Shown: positions 35,265 through 43,282 of the stretch, in pieces
How the letters are laid out: every line of letters begins with the position of its first letter
Numbering within the stretch: the first letter of the stretch is position 1
Virus record (IMG/VR): IMGVR_UViG_3300042374_001628
Location: 1-64,000 of that record
From: a virus
Length of the DNA stretch: 64,000 nt
Direction: 5' to 3' (one strand)
Translations under genes and position numbers: made by a program
Notes under the pieces: model-generated
The model's database searches: none
The model's input: only the letters and a program-made list of their open reading frames with translations
Told to the model about the DNA's origin: nothing

Positions 35265-36278
35265 TTATTTTTTTATTAAATCATAGATCCCCAAATCACC
35301 CCTCTGATTTGTTTCTTGTATAATTTTATCCCCAGATACCTCGCCACCACCAATGGCCTTAACTTCATCCCTATTTCCAAATAAAAATGAAGAGCTATTA
35401 TCTGAGCCAGATTTATTTTTTAATTTATTACGGGCATCTGACATTGTTTCTTTTTGCTTTTTAGACGCCTCAAACCAGTCAATTATTTTGTCTGGATCCT
35501 CATAAATGCTATCTGGAATATTGCCATCTGAATTTTTGATAATATTTTGATAATACTTTCCAAAAATAAGCAAATCAGACTGATGTTTTGTCAAATCTAT
35601 AGCACATTTTCCAAACACATCTTTTGGGTTTGATCCTGAAATATAAATAATATTTTGAAAAAGTGACGAGATAGCCAGCTGTTTAATTTTCTTTTCTGCG
35701 AAATCTGTTAAAAATTTATAGTAATAAATAGTTAATTCATCAACAAGCAAATCGTCAGATAATTCAAAATCATCTATCTGTTCAAAAAACCTTTTATTAA
35801 AATATTGATCTTTAAATACAAAATTTTGCAAAAAATAATCTACGGTTTTCTTGCTAGACCAATCTTCAGCAGTCATTACAATATAAGCACTTCTTTCATC
35901 TTTTAACTTCTTAAGACGATTTTCTTGCTCTTTAATCTGTTCTGATATTCTAGACTTATCAGATTCGTAAATTAGCTTTGATTGAGTTTTTTTTAACCTA
36001 TCTATGGAAATTTTAGTAGATTCAAGCGCACCCTCTTTTTCTTTTGTCCACCACCCATTATCATAAGCAGTTTGAATTTGCTCTTTTTCTGGAAAAATTC
36101 CATGATGTCTCGCCAGCTTTAAATTACCAGCATAATCATTTCTTATTCCAAGAAGTTCAAAATGATTTAAGTGCTTAAAATACGCTGGCTGTTTTTCACT
36201 AGAAATCAGCACATATTTGCTATAGCCATTAGATATATCTTCTAATACGGCCAATAATATATCAATTTGGCCATCCAT
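35265..36278 (-). CDS. Protein between tail tube and tape measure; possible tail assembly factor
   Basis: The 337-residue product is mostly helical and charged, with a coiled-coil part near residues 90-130 (KISIDRLKKTQSKLIYESDK and the following residues) and DWSSKKTVDYFLQNFVF. The C-terminal 70 residues are Ser/Asn/Gly-rich and acidic, probably flexible. In siphoviruses the place before the tape measure is occupied by tail assembly chaperones. Here there is no overlapping frame or slippery sequence, because the upstream gene ends 13 bases earlier. The call rests on position and composition. Confidence 0.5.
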   Translation of the reverse strand: MDGQIDILLAVLEDISNGYSKYVLISSEKQPAYFKHLNHFELLGIRNDYAGNLKLARHHGIFPEKEQIQTAYDNGWWTKEKEGALESTKISIDRLKKTQSKLIYESDKSRISEQIKEQENRLKKLKDERSAYIVMTAEDWSSKKTVDYFLQNFVFKDQYFNKRFFEQIDDFELSDDLLVDELTIYYYKFLTDFAEKKIKQLAISSLFQNIIYISGSNPKDVFGKCAIDLTKHQSDLLIFGKYYQNIIKNSDGNIPDSIYEDPDKIIDWFEASKKQKETMSDARNKLKNKSGSDNSSSFLFGNRDEVKAIGGGEVSGDKIIQETNQRGDLGIYDLIKK

Positions 36279-36291
36279 GGATTATTATATT

Positions 36292-37023
36292 TTAACTAGA
36301 TTCTTTTTGTGATGCAGAGTCAACCAAAACAAAATCTTGCCATTGATTAATTTTATTTAAAAACCATAAAGTTATTAAATAGTTAAATCTTTGACCAATT
36401 TTTACCAAATAGACATCATTTTCATCATCTAAATTTAAACCATCATACCAGTCTAATTTTTGATCAAAACTTGTGCCTTCAAAAAATTTTTCGTTTTCAT
36501 TTTTATATGCCAGCTCTGTCAACCACCATTGAATCGACATATTTCTAGCTTTTGCCTCTGCTGTGTTTTCAAAAATATAAATCTGTTCAAGTTCAAATGT
36601 TTGTATATCTTTTTTAACTTGATCAATTTCCTCTTGCAGCCGTGCTTGTTTTACCGTCTGCTCTTCGTTTAATTCTGAAATTTGTTCAAGTTTATTTAAT
36701 TCTATACTGTATTCAAAAAATTTTTTCCTGGCATCGGTATATTGCTGAGCCTCTGATTCTGAAATTGTTCCACCCAAATTTTCTAAAATAGTATTCCATG
36801 CAGCTTTTGGTAAAAGCCCAGACTTCACAAAGCTTGCAAGTTGCTTTGCATATTCTATTTCGCCCATTTGCCTTAAAGAGCGCGAAGGTTTTAGGATATA
36901 AAATGTATTTTCTTCACCTTTTGGATTTTTAGCCTCAAAAGCATAAAGCCATTTTTTAGTATCAAAATCTGCTTTTATTTCGTTCTGATTTTGGTCGTTT
37001 TGGTTATCAATATTTTCACTCAT
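36292..37023 (-). CDS. Acidic helical protein, possible tail assembly chaperone
   Basis: A 243-residue product, with the N-terminus rich in Asn/Gln/Asp, then FEAKNPKGEENTFYILKPSR, a likely small beta domain, and a long helical segment with a coiled-coil look (ELNKLEQISELNEEQTVKQA). The C-terminal part contains KFFEGTSFDQKLDWYDGLN. It lies second after the tail tube gene, the conventional position of a tail assembly chaperone (gpG-like). No similarity to a named family can be claimed. Confidence 0.5.
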   Translation of the reverse strand: MSENIDNQNDQNQNEIKADFDTKKWLYAFEAKNPKGEENTFYILKPSRSLRQMGEIEYAKQLASFVKSGLLPKAAWNTILENLGGTISESEAQQYTDARKKFFEYSIELNKLEQISELNEEQTVKQARLQEEIDQVKKDIQTFELEQIYIFENTAEAKARNMSIQWWLTELAYKNENEKFFEGTSFDQKLDWYDGLNLDDENDVYLVKIGQRFNYLITLWFLNKINQWQDFVLVDSASQKESS

Positions 37024-37025
37024 AT

Positions 37026-37262
37026 TTACTTATTATTATCCTTATTAATTAAAACAAAATCAAAATTTTCTATCTCTTGTAGAATTTCTCTTATGCAGTT
37101 ATTTCCATTATCAAGAATTCTTTTTCTTATTTTTTGAAATTCTTCCTCAGACATTCGACCGTCAGCAACAATGTCTTCTAGACAGTATATAAAGAATAAA
37201 AAGAGACGAGTAACAGATTTTTTAATAAAACCTTTAATAAATTCTTTAATATCAAATTTCAC
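37026..37262 (-). CDS. Small helical protein of unknown function
   Basis: A 78-residue product with basic N-terminus and a hydrophobic segment (KKSVTRLFLFFIYCLEDIVA) followed by an acidic helix EEEFQKIRKRIL. It starts just beyond the strong tail-tube terminator and has both a TGTAAT element and one of the few good ribosome binding sites here (AAGGTG, 2 bases before the ATG). That suggests a new transcription unit carrying the tail-assembly genes and tape measure. Confidence 0.6.
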   Translation of the reverse strand: MKFDIKEFIKGFIKKSVTRLFLFFIYCLEDIVADGRMSEEEFQKIRKRILDNGNNCIREILQEIENFDFVLINKDNNK

Positions 37263-37281
37263 CTTTATAAACCTTTTTCCT

Positions 37282-37295
37282 TAATAGGTATTACA
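37282..37295 (-). promoter_or_regulatory. TGTAAT-type element directly after a terminator
   Basis: The minus strand reads TGTAATACCTATTA. It lies between the tail-tube terminator and the ATG at 37262, exactly where a new promoter is required if the terminator works. The hexamer is 28 bases from the ATG, as before the tape measure gene. Confidence 0.5.
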
Positions 37296-37296
37296 C

Positions 37297-37333
37297 TTAA
37301 AAAACAAAAAGGGCAGGATTTCTCCTGCCCTTT
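37297..37333 (-). terminator. Strong rho-independent terminator after the tail tube gene
   Basis: An 11-bp perfect stem AAAGGGCAGGA/TCCTGCCCTTT (37308-37318 with 37323-37333), a GAAA tetraloop on the minus strand and a T-rich tail. It closes the gene that ends at 37353. Confidence 0.9.
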
Positions 37334-37352
37334 ATTTGTTAAGTTTTATTGA

Positions 37353-38465
37353 TTAGCTTAATGCTGCCACTGGATAACTTCCAGATAAGAAAATACCGCG
37401 AACAGTATCTTCTGGTCCGCCAATTGGAACTTCGAAATCGGCACTTAATGTTGCATTTCCACCAATTGTTGTAGCAAGGGCTTGGCTTACCAATTTGGCG
37501 CCCTTTAGCGTAGCGCTCATAGCTACATCTCCTTGCCCAGAACAGTTGATTTTTTTCAATTTCAATGTTAAATCGTATGTTCCAGTTTGGCACAATAAAT
37601 CAGAAACGCTACCATTAGTTAAATCTCCAATTTCTGTTTCAACAGAAAGAGTTGCTGTAACAGGGAAATCAATTTCTCTTGCAAAAGAGAATCTACTGCC
37701 CAATTTATTGATTGGCGTACGTGTTAAGTCAAAGCTCATAGAAGCGCTTTGAATTTTTAAGTCGCTTGCGGCAAAACCAACAACGCCAGTTAAATCAAGA
37801 GTTGCATCGCCTGGAAGTAGTGCCGTTGGTTGTGCTCCGTATGCATTTGTTTTATGTTGTGGCAAAACAAAGTACTGACCCGCAATAGACAATCCATTTT
37901 CAGGATTTACTGCAGGAACATCATTTGTTCCAGTAACATTTCCATAAATTTTTGTATTTAATGCCTCTAAGGCAACTGTTGCTGTAGGTATATCTCCAAC
38001 GGCAACATCAAGCGTATAAGAAGTGATGAATGTATTTCCAATACCAACAACGCCGCTAACACTTCCAGCAAAACTAGAAGCATCACTTCCTTCAGATGTT
38101 ACTAAAAGATATAAATTTTTTTCATCTGTATTCTTTTGAAGAATATCTTTAATGCAAGATACTCCAGCTTGGTTACCAGTTGTTACCGTTAGCCCCAAAA
38201 ATTTTTCATTAAGGCCATCTGTAACATAATAAGAAACGTTAGAAGTAACGGTTGGTGCTTCTGCATCAAGACGATCAATGAACGCCAAGTTACCAAATTG
38301 GTTGATGTCTGTTAAATTGCGTGTAAAATCTGAGTCAAAAGACTGTACACGGGTTAACTGTTTGATGTCGCTAGCGCCAGTTTGCATGATTCTAGCACCA
38401 TTTGAGCCAGTTGTTTGGCTGGCAAAAACTCCTAGTGATTGATAAATAATTCGATTTCTGCTCAT
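37353..38465 (-). CDS. Major tail (tube) protein
   Basis: The 370-residue product has balanced composition and beta-rich tandem segments (YYVTDGLNEKFLGLTVTTGN, FITSYTLDVAVGDIPTATVA, PVTATLSVETEIGDL, LTLKLKKINCSGQGD), as expected from a tail-tube protein with an added Ig-like domain. It is bounded by its own terminator and preceded by a TGTAAT element, and its codon use is less A/T-extreme than its neighbours, all indicative of very high expression. The place upstream of the tail chaperone-type genes and tape measure fits a tube protein; no sheath gene accompanies it. The family name is inferred from position and composition. Confidence 0.75.
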   Translation of the reverse strand: MSRNRIIYQSLGVFASQTTGSNGARIMQTGASDIKQLTRVQSFDSDFTRNLTDINQFGNLAFIDRLDAEAPTVTSNVSYYVTDGLNEKFLGLTVTTGNQAGVSCIKDILQKNTDEKNLYLLVTSEGSDASSFAGSVSGVVGIGNTFITSYTLDVAVGDIPTATVALEALNTKIYGNVTGTNDVPAVNPENGLSIAGQYFVLPQHKTNAYGAQPTALLPGDATLDLTGVVGFAASDLKIQSASMSFDLTRTPINKLGSRFSFAREIDFPVTATLSVETEIGDLTNGSVSDLLCQTGTYDLTLKLKKINCSGQGDVAMSATLKGAKLVSQALATTIGGNATLSADFEVPIGGPEDTVRGIFLSGSYPVAALS

Positions 38466-38497
38466 ATTTTTATATTAATTTAAATTAAAGTATTACT

Positions 38498-38511
38498 CTT
38501 ATATAATTACA
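38498..38511 (-). promoter_or_regulatory. TGTAAT-type element before the tail tube gene
   Basis: The minus strand reads TGTAATTATATAAG, 41 bases before the ATG to the hexamer; there is no Shine-Dalgarno sequence. It is preceded by a T/A-rich stretch. Confidence 0.4.
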
Positions 38512-38542
38512 TTTAAAAAGCATGAAAGGCACATTTTTTTTG

Positions 38543-39418
38543 TTATAATCTTGGCTGCCTCACATACTTCACTGTAAAATCAGCAAATCCACCATAGGCG
38601 TTATTTCCTAAAAGTTTATTAACAGAAGGTGCAAATCTGGATATTTTAACAGATTCAACTAGCGCCATTAGAGAGCCAGTCTGGCAATATTGTGAGTATA
38701 AATTATTAAAATTATAATTTAATCCATTTTTATAATCACCATAAATATTAAAAGGCATATCTTTAGGATGTAGTACTGGAAAATATTTTCTTGCCATATC
38801 TGTGGCTATAGAAACGCCAGCATCTAGCAAATATGGCGAATCAGCCAAAAATATACATCTAATATCCAAAACAGTTTCATCTAATCCGCCAAATGCGAAT
38901 GGTAAATTTTCTGTATATTGACTTTTTACAAAAATAGCTGGATATGTAACTTGGTCATGTTGAAGTGGCGTATTCGCAATATTTCCATAATTGTCCGTTG
39001 GCCTTACTGGATATTTTGCCTCAAATATAAGCTCTTCGTCTTGAGATTCGTTATAATAAACATTATATTCTTTATAAGCATATGATAGTTTTAAGTTATT
39101 AAGATTTGAGGGGGCAGATCCATTAAATATTGTCCTGCCCATATCATAATCAATATAAAGCCCACTCGAACCTTTATTTATAATAACATTGCCAGCACTT
39201 ACTCCAGATGGAATATTTGCCCCTATAACTGAGCTATCTGCAACAAATTGTCTATATGGACTAGAATAAATTTTTTTATCTGGAAAATTTGGATCTTCAG
39301 TTTGATACAATTGCCCGCTATTAACATTTACAAACCCATTACCTTTATAAAGCATTTCATGATCTATAAAGAGCGTGAAGCTTGGTGCTATTCGATTTAA
39401 AAACTGTGGAGACATCAT
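38543..39418 (-). CDS. Head-tail or tail-end structural protein
   Basis: A 291-residue product starting FLNRIAPSFTLFIDHEML, with a middle part rich in Tyr/Pro (LKLSYAYKEYNVYYNESQDE, ATYP-like PAIFVKSQYTENLPFAF) and a C-terminal YGGFADFTVKYVRQPRL. I do not recognise the family. It is in the place of a tail completion or neck protein, between gp10-like genes and the tail tube. Two ATGs in a row at its start (39418, 39415) leave the exact start open. Confidence 0.55.
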   Translation of the reverse strand: MMSPQFLNRIAPSFTLFIDHEMLYKGNGFVNVNSGQLYQTEDPNFPDKKIYSSPYRQFVADSSVIGANIPSGVSAGNVIINKGSSGLYIDYDMGRTIFNGSAPSNLNNLKLSYAYKEYNVYYNESQDEELIFEAKYPVRPTDNYGNIANTPLQHDQVTYPAIFVKSQYTENLPFAFGGLDETVLDIRCIFLADSPYLLDAGVSIATDMARKYFPVLHPKDMPFNIYGDYKNGLNYNFNNLYSQYCQTGSLMALVESVKISRFAPSVNKLLGNNAYGGFADFTVKYVRQPRL

Positions 39419-39422
39419 GCGA

Positions 39423-40013
39423 TTATAATTCCTTTAAATTTTTAATAAATTTTGTCCAAATTGGAGACCAGTATTTTGTTGTTCTATATATTGATCCTCT
39501 TACAGGACTTTTTGCTTGTATACCGCCGCCAGAACGTCCAAGCTTTTTAGATATAAAGTTTGAAAATCCAGAAATTCCGCGCTCAATAGATATTATCCAT
39601 GACTTTCCAGACTCCCATGGCATTCCAGCATTAGAGACATATTCATTATTTTTAATTTGATCTACTTGAAACTCAAGCACAAAACCATTATTGCCATTTT
39701 GACGCTCGCCACTTTTGCGTAAAATTCTTATCTTTTGCTCTATAAAATTTACCCACTGATCTACCGGATTATCACCATTATCAAAACCTATAAAAGAAAA
39801 TAGATTTCCATATCCACCCAAAGTACCAGACGAATTTGAAGACGATGAACCTCCTGCAATTTCTGCAGAAACTGGATGCGCTTTAAAATCATTTATAAGT
39901 TCAATTTTTGCGTTCGCTAGTTTTGTTTCCGCAACTGCACGCATTTGTTTTTGAACATTTGACGTTTTTAAAACTGCTAAATTTAAAAGTTTTGGATCGA
40001 CAAGTTTTGGCAT
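39423..40013 (-). CDS. HK97 gp10-like head-tail connector protein (by position)
   Basis: The 196-residue product begins with a helical segment (VQKQMRAVAETKLANAKIELI) followed by a Gly/Ser-rich loop (AGGSSSSNSSGTLGG) and a globular part with a Lys/Arg-rich C-terminus (GSIYRTTKYWSPIWTKF). This resembles the gp10-like/minor tail-joining proteins in layout. Its ATG overlaps the upstream stop as TAATG. Assignment mainly from position in the connector cluster. Confidence 0.5.
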   Translation of the reverse strand: MPKLVDPKLLNLAVLKTSNVQKQMRAVAETKLANAKIELINDFKAHPVSAEIAGGSSSSNSSGTLGGYGNLFSFIGFDNGDNPVDQWVNFIEQKIRILRKSGERQNGNNGFVLEFQVDQIKNNEYVSNAGMPWESGKSWIISIERGISGFSNFISKKLGRSGGGIQAKSPVRGSIYRTTKYWSPIWTKFIKNLKEL

Positions 40014-40456
40014 TATTGCATATCCCTTCTTTTTGCGTATATTGTATAAAAATTAATATCAAATAAACCATGTGGCTTTGGAACTCCAACTATTTCACAT
40101 GGCAAATCATCAACATAAAAAGATTGATATCCACTTAAAAAATCATATGCATCTTTTTTCATTTTTAGCCTACATAATTGCCCAGGTAGTGGATTTTCAA
40201 TTGGTAAATTTTCTTCTTTACGAGGGTCTAGCCACTGTATTCTCATTAAAAATGTTCCTGATACTGGTGTCGTATCATACTGCAAATTGGCACCCTGCTT
40301 ATAGCCCCTATACGCTGAAATATAATCATCATTACTTATAATATCAATACGCTCTGGCATTTTATATATAATAACATTTCTTCCAAATGTATCATGCAAA
40401 TTATTAAATTGCGAAGACATTTCTGCTTTTTCTGCAGCTGATAAAAAAGATGGCAT
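40013..40456 (-). CDS. Head-tail connector/adaptor-type protein
   Basis: A 147-residue product with a helical start (AAEKAEMSSQFNNLHDTFGR) and then a small beta domain (RNVIIYKMPERIDII, GTFLMRIQWLDPR, GQLCRLKMKKDA, DLPCEIVGVPKPHG). This is the layout of small connector proteins that bind portal or tail terminator. The gene lies fourth after the capsid gene. The family match is not sure. Confidence 0.55.
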   Translation of the reverse strand: MPSFLSAAEKAEMSSQFNNLHDTFGRNVIIYKMPERIDIISNDDYISAYRGYKQGANLQYDTTPVSGTFLMRIQWLDPRKEENLPIENPLPGQLCRLKMKKDAYDFLSGYQSFYVDDLPCEIVGVPKPHGLFDINFYTIYAKRRDMQ

Positions 40457-40459
40457 AAA

Positions 40460-41008
40460 TTATAAACCAGGTTCGCTTCTTGGATAATACACGCTACGAT
40501 TTGCTTCCGCCCAATAACCGCCATCGACAACATCAGTTCCATCAACCGATTGTGGTTTGGATTTTGATTTCAAGTATTGTTTTACCAAGTTATTGGCATT
40601 ATCTTGAGCATCCTTACGAAAACCTTGGTAAGTTCTGGCAAGCTCTGATCTATTAACTCTTGTTATTGTGGAATCGCCCTCTTTTAATGTAGTCCATGCG
40701 CCAATATTATATGCACCAGAAAGGGCCATTTTAGCCTCTCTACCATAAAAAAATGTATCAAAATTAGCCTTATAAATTGATTGCTCTTGATTTCCCAATT
40801 GAGGCTCTATGCCAATACCAGTAACCTTTCCGGCATTAGAAAAATAAGGCGTTACTTGATAACATCCATCAATTTGATTATTCAAATAGCCAAGATTTGC
40901 AGGGTCTAAAAACCAACCAACCAAATATGTGCTAGAATAATCGTCTCTGTCGCCCAAATCAGAAGAGACATTATTTACAAAATCATTTAACCATTTAGGG
41001 TATTGCAT
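40460..41008 (-). CDS. Head-tail connection protein of unknown family
   Basis: I take the ATG at 41008 as start (182 residues); a TTG at 41026 would add six. The product starts MQYPKWLNDFVNNVSSDLGD, has YLVGWFLDPANLGYLNNQID, and a basic, Ser/Lys-rich segment KQYLKSKSKPQSVDG near the end. It is located between a small DNA-end-side protein and the adaptor-type gene, the region of head completion proteins. No named family is recognised. Confidence 0.5.
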   Translation of the reverse strand: MQYPKWLNDFVNNVSSDLGDRDDYSSTYLVGWFLDPANLGYLNNQIDGCYQVTPYFSNAGKVTGIGIEPQLGNQEQSIYKANFDTFFYGREAKMALSGAYNIGAWTTLKEGDSTITRVNRSELARTYQGFRKDAQDNANNLVKQYLKSKSKPQSVDGTDVVDGGYWAEANRSVYYPRSEPGL

Positions 41009-41050
41009 GTTATTAATTACACGCAATCAGTGCTTAATTAATCTACAAAA

Positions 41051-41416
41051 TTAAGCGCCCTCTCTGAGTATTTTATGAACGTTTTTTGGTACCGATGATG
41101 GTACAGAGGCTGTATTTACCTGTCCGGATTTGAACGATGCCACATGTCTCAAAAATTCATTTACCAATCTTTCTTTTAAGATATGTGATTCAACGTCTGG
41201 TCTAAGCCCAACATCTCTAGCATGATTTTGAAGATCAACTGGCAACATGTCATTTAATTTTGCAGTATATACCTCTAAATCCATAGTTCCATATTTTGAC
41301 AAACCATCAGATCCCCAAATTTGCTCTAGAGCAGTTGGCTTATTAGCAGCAATTTTTCCATCAATTTCAATATTTTGATTTAATGCTTCTTTAGATGTGT
41401 GTTTCTTTCTTGGCAT
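41051..41416 (-). CDS. Small head-associated protein
   Basis: A 121-residue product with basic N-terminus (PRKKHTSKEAL) and helical body (LEVYTAKLNDMLPVDLQNHA, ILKERLVNEFLRHVASF). The helix-hairpin-helix-like arrangement DLQNHARDVGLRP would fit a DNA- or Rho-N-like (SAP-type) fold, uncertainly. It is the first gene after the capsid terminator and therefore has its own promoter region, A/T-rich with the sequence ATAATAAATT but no exact TGTAAT. Confidence 0.55.
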   Translation of the reverse strand: MPRKKHTSKEALNQNIEIDGKIAANKPTALEQIWGSDGLSKYGTMDLEVYTAKLNDMLPVDLQNHARDVGLRPDVESHILKERLVNEFLRHVASFKSGQVNTASVPSSVPKNVHKILREGA

Positions 41417-41480
41417 AATATTATTTATTTAATTTATTATAATAATAGCCTAGGCACAATTCTAAATTAATATTTAATAT

Positions 41481-41513
41481 AAAAAAAGAAAAAGCCCTGA
41501 TTTCTCAGGGCTT
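41481..41513 (-). terminator. Strong rho-independent terminator after the capsid gene
   Basis: A 9-bp stem AAGCCCTGA/TCAGGGCTT (41492-41513) with a GAAA tetraloop on the minus strand and a T-rich tail. It closes the major capsid gene 28 bases after its stop. Confidence 0.9.
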
Positions 41514-41541
41514 AATCTTTGATTAACTTCTTGAACTTTGA

Positions 41542-42657
41542 TTAGACAATCAAGCCAACTACTGCGCGGCTGTCGAGACATACGCGACCTTCGCGTAGTT
41601 TCATGTACCAGCCCATCTTGTTTGCGCGAGCTTGGAACTGATCATCAACAAGCGTTTGAACTTGACCACCGTTGTCGTCGTATGTTTCAACTGGACGTAG
41701 GAAAGCTCCACGAGCCATGTCGAAACCGACTAGGAGTTCGTCTGTTGCGTTTGCGAATTGTGCTCCACTTGTTCCGTCAGCTTTTGTGAATGATTTGCTT
41801 CCAGCGAAGAAGTCGAAGAGTTCATTGTATCTCTTACCTTCACCAAGTTCTAGCAATTCGTGAATTGTTACTCCGAAGATTTCAGATGTTCCAGCACTAC
41901 GATAGATTTGGCTACGAACTTCATCAGGAAGAGCAACGTTACCAGCAGTTGTTCCAGCACCGCTACGGGTGTTAACTGGATTGTAAGCAAAGGCGCGAAT
42001 TTGTCCTTTGATTTCTGGGCTTACATATAGATCTGTAAGTCCAGCTGCTGATGCTGTTGATGTACCACCAAGATAGTCAGCATTGAAGCGGCTAATTAGT
42101 GTCCAGAGAGCGCTAAGATCATCAGGAATGAATGTTCCAGCTGTTGATGCGCGGAAAGCATGATTTCTTCCACTTGTTGATGCGTCTGCAAGAACTTTCA
42201 TGATAACAGCCCATGCGTTGCGCTCTTGTTTTACTAAGAGTTGGTTAGCTGCGAATTCGATGTAGCGAGCTACAACGTTTAGGCGTGCTCTGCGAGCATA
42301 ACGCTTGTCAAAGCTGATTGCGCTGTCGAGATCATATGTACGAAGTTTGATTTCGCTTGCTCCAGCAACTTCATTGGTTGGAAGACCGCCACCAACAGTT
42401 TGTGACCAGATGGAAATGTCGCCATATCCTTGACCAAAAAGCGTGTCGATTGGGAATGAAGGAGAATCATCTTCGTTGTATGCTTCATCACGATAAATTT
42501 GAGCAGCTGATCCAGCATGCATCAAAACTTCTTCAACAACTGGGCTTAAGAAGGCTGCGAAAGCTTCTTGAGCTTCAGCGGCTTCGACTTTATTGTTGGA
42601 TGCCATAGCCTTGATTAGGGCTACTTGCTCTGGTGTATTTTTGAATTCGATTTTCAT
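41542..42657 (-). CDS. Major capsid protein, HK97-like fold
   Basis: The 371-residue product has the features of a HK97-type coat protein: a helical N-arm (EQVALIKAMASNNKVEAAEA), an extended part with IWSQTVGGGLPTNEVAG, a long spine-helix region (YARRARLNVVARYIEFAANQ), and the A-domain strands DLYVSPEIKGQIRAFAY and FGVTIHELLELGEG. Codon use is distinctly more G/C-rich than in neighbouring genes, typical for a strongly expressed product. It is followed by a strong terminator and preceded by an AAGGAG sequence 14 bases before the ATG. Position after protease/scaffold and a small decoration-type gene agrees. Confidence 0.85.
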   Translation of the reverse strand: MKIEFKNTPEQVALIKAMASNNKVEAAEAQEAFAAFLSPVVEEVLMHAGSAAQIYRDEAYNEDDSPSFPIDTLFGQGYGDISIWSQTVGGGLPTNEVAGASEIKLRTYDLDSAISFDKRYARRARLNVVARYIEFAANQLLVKQERNAWAVIMKVLADASTSGRNHAFRASTAGTFIPDDLSALWTLISRFNADYLGGTSTASAAGLTDLYVSPEIKGQIRAFAYNPVNTRSGAGTTAGNVALPDEVRSQIYRSAGTSEIFGVTIHELLELGEGKRYNELFDFFAGSKSFTKADGTSGAQFANATDELLVGFDMARGAFLRPVETYDDNGGQVQTLVDDQFQARANKMGWYMKLREGRVCLDSRAVVGLIV

Positions 42658-42685
42658 ATTTTTAATTATTTATTCTCCTTTTAAA

Positions 42686-43225
42686 TTAGTTAAGATTGAA
42701 CTCTAGAGGAGCATATCCTTGGTCATTTACTGGTCCTAGGAAGCGTCCGATTGCGTTTGCGGCCGTTGCTGCAACAACCTTAAGTGATCCGTCGCCAGCA
42801 TCAGCGATTGCTGCGCCAGAGCCAAATGCTGGTGTTCCAACAATACCACTATAAAGAACAAAGCCCTTTGTTGCAACTGGAGCGGCTTGTCCGCTTACTG
42901 TTACATCCATTTCGGCTGCCTTACGTGGATCATAAATTAATGGGTACCCATTTTCGTCAACTGTGCGAACATCTTTGAGAAGCATTCCGAGAACGCTTGC
43001 TTTTGCTGTGCCAGATGGGGCTGCGGTTACGAGCCAAGGAACATTGAATGTTGCTGAAAGTGTACCATCAACAGATGATAGATTTTCAAGCGTTAGCTCG
43101 TCTTTTAGGTTTAGACCAGAACCAACAGCGGTAACAAATGTACCTTTGTTGGCTGTTGCTCCGTTATATGAGAAGAACGGAACAATGTCGTATTGATTGA
43201 TTGCACGTAGAGGTTTGATATTCAT
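42686..43225 (-). CDS. Capsid decoration/head-stabilisation protein (likely)
   Basis: A 179-residue Ala/Gly/Val-rich beta protein (GATANKGTFVTAVGSGLNL, LSATFNVPWLVTAAPSGTA, KGFVLYSGIVGTPAFGSGAA) lying directly before the capsid gene and downstream of the protease. This position and the compact beta composition fit a gpD-like or other decoration protein. Codon use is G/C-richer, as in the capsid gene, so high expression is likely. A TGTAAT element is 26 bases upstream of the ATG. Confidence 0.65.
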   Translation of the reverse strand: MNIKPLRAINQYDIVPFFSYNGATANKGTFVTAVGSGLNLKDELTLENLSSVDGTLSATFNVPWLVTAAPSGTAKASVLGMLLKDVRTVDENGYPLIYDPRKAAEMDVTVSGQAAPVATKGFVLYSGIVGTPAFGSGAAIADAGDGSLKVVAATAANAIGRFLGPVNDQGYAPLEFNLN

Positions 43226-43242
43226 AGTGTTTTATTTTTTCT

Positions 43243-43256
43243 TAGTATATATTACA
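43243..43256 (-). promoter_or_regulatory. TGTAAT-type element before the decoration/capsid genes
   Basis: The minus strand reads TGTAATATATACTA in the gap after the protease gene. The capsid and decoration genes behind it are probably the most strongly expressed of the phage. Confidence 0.45.
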
Positions 43257-43282
43257 GTTAAATTTTATTTTTTTCCTAAATT

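Noticed and set aside
35265-37023. Programmed frameshift in tail assembly chaperone genes
   Set aside because: The two candidate genes are separated by 13 bases and do not overlap; no slippery heptamer at the end of the first was found.
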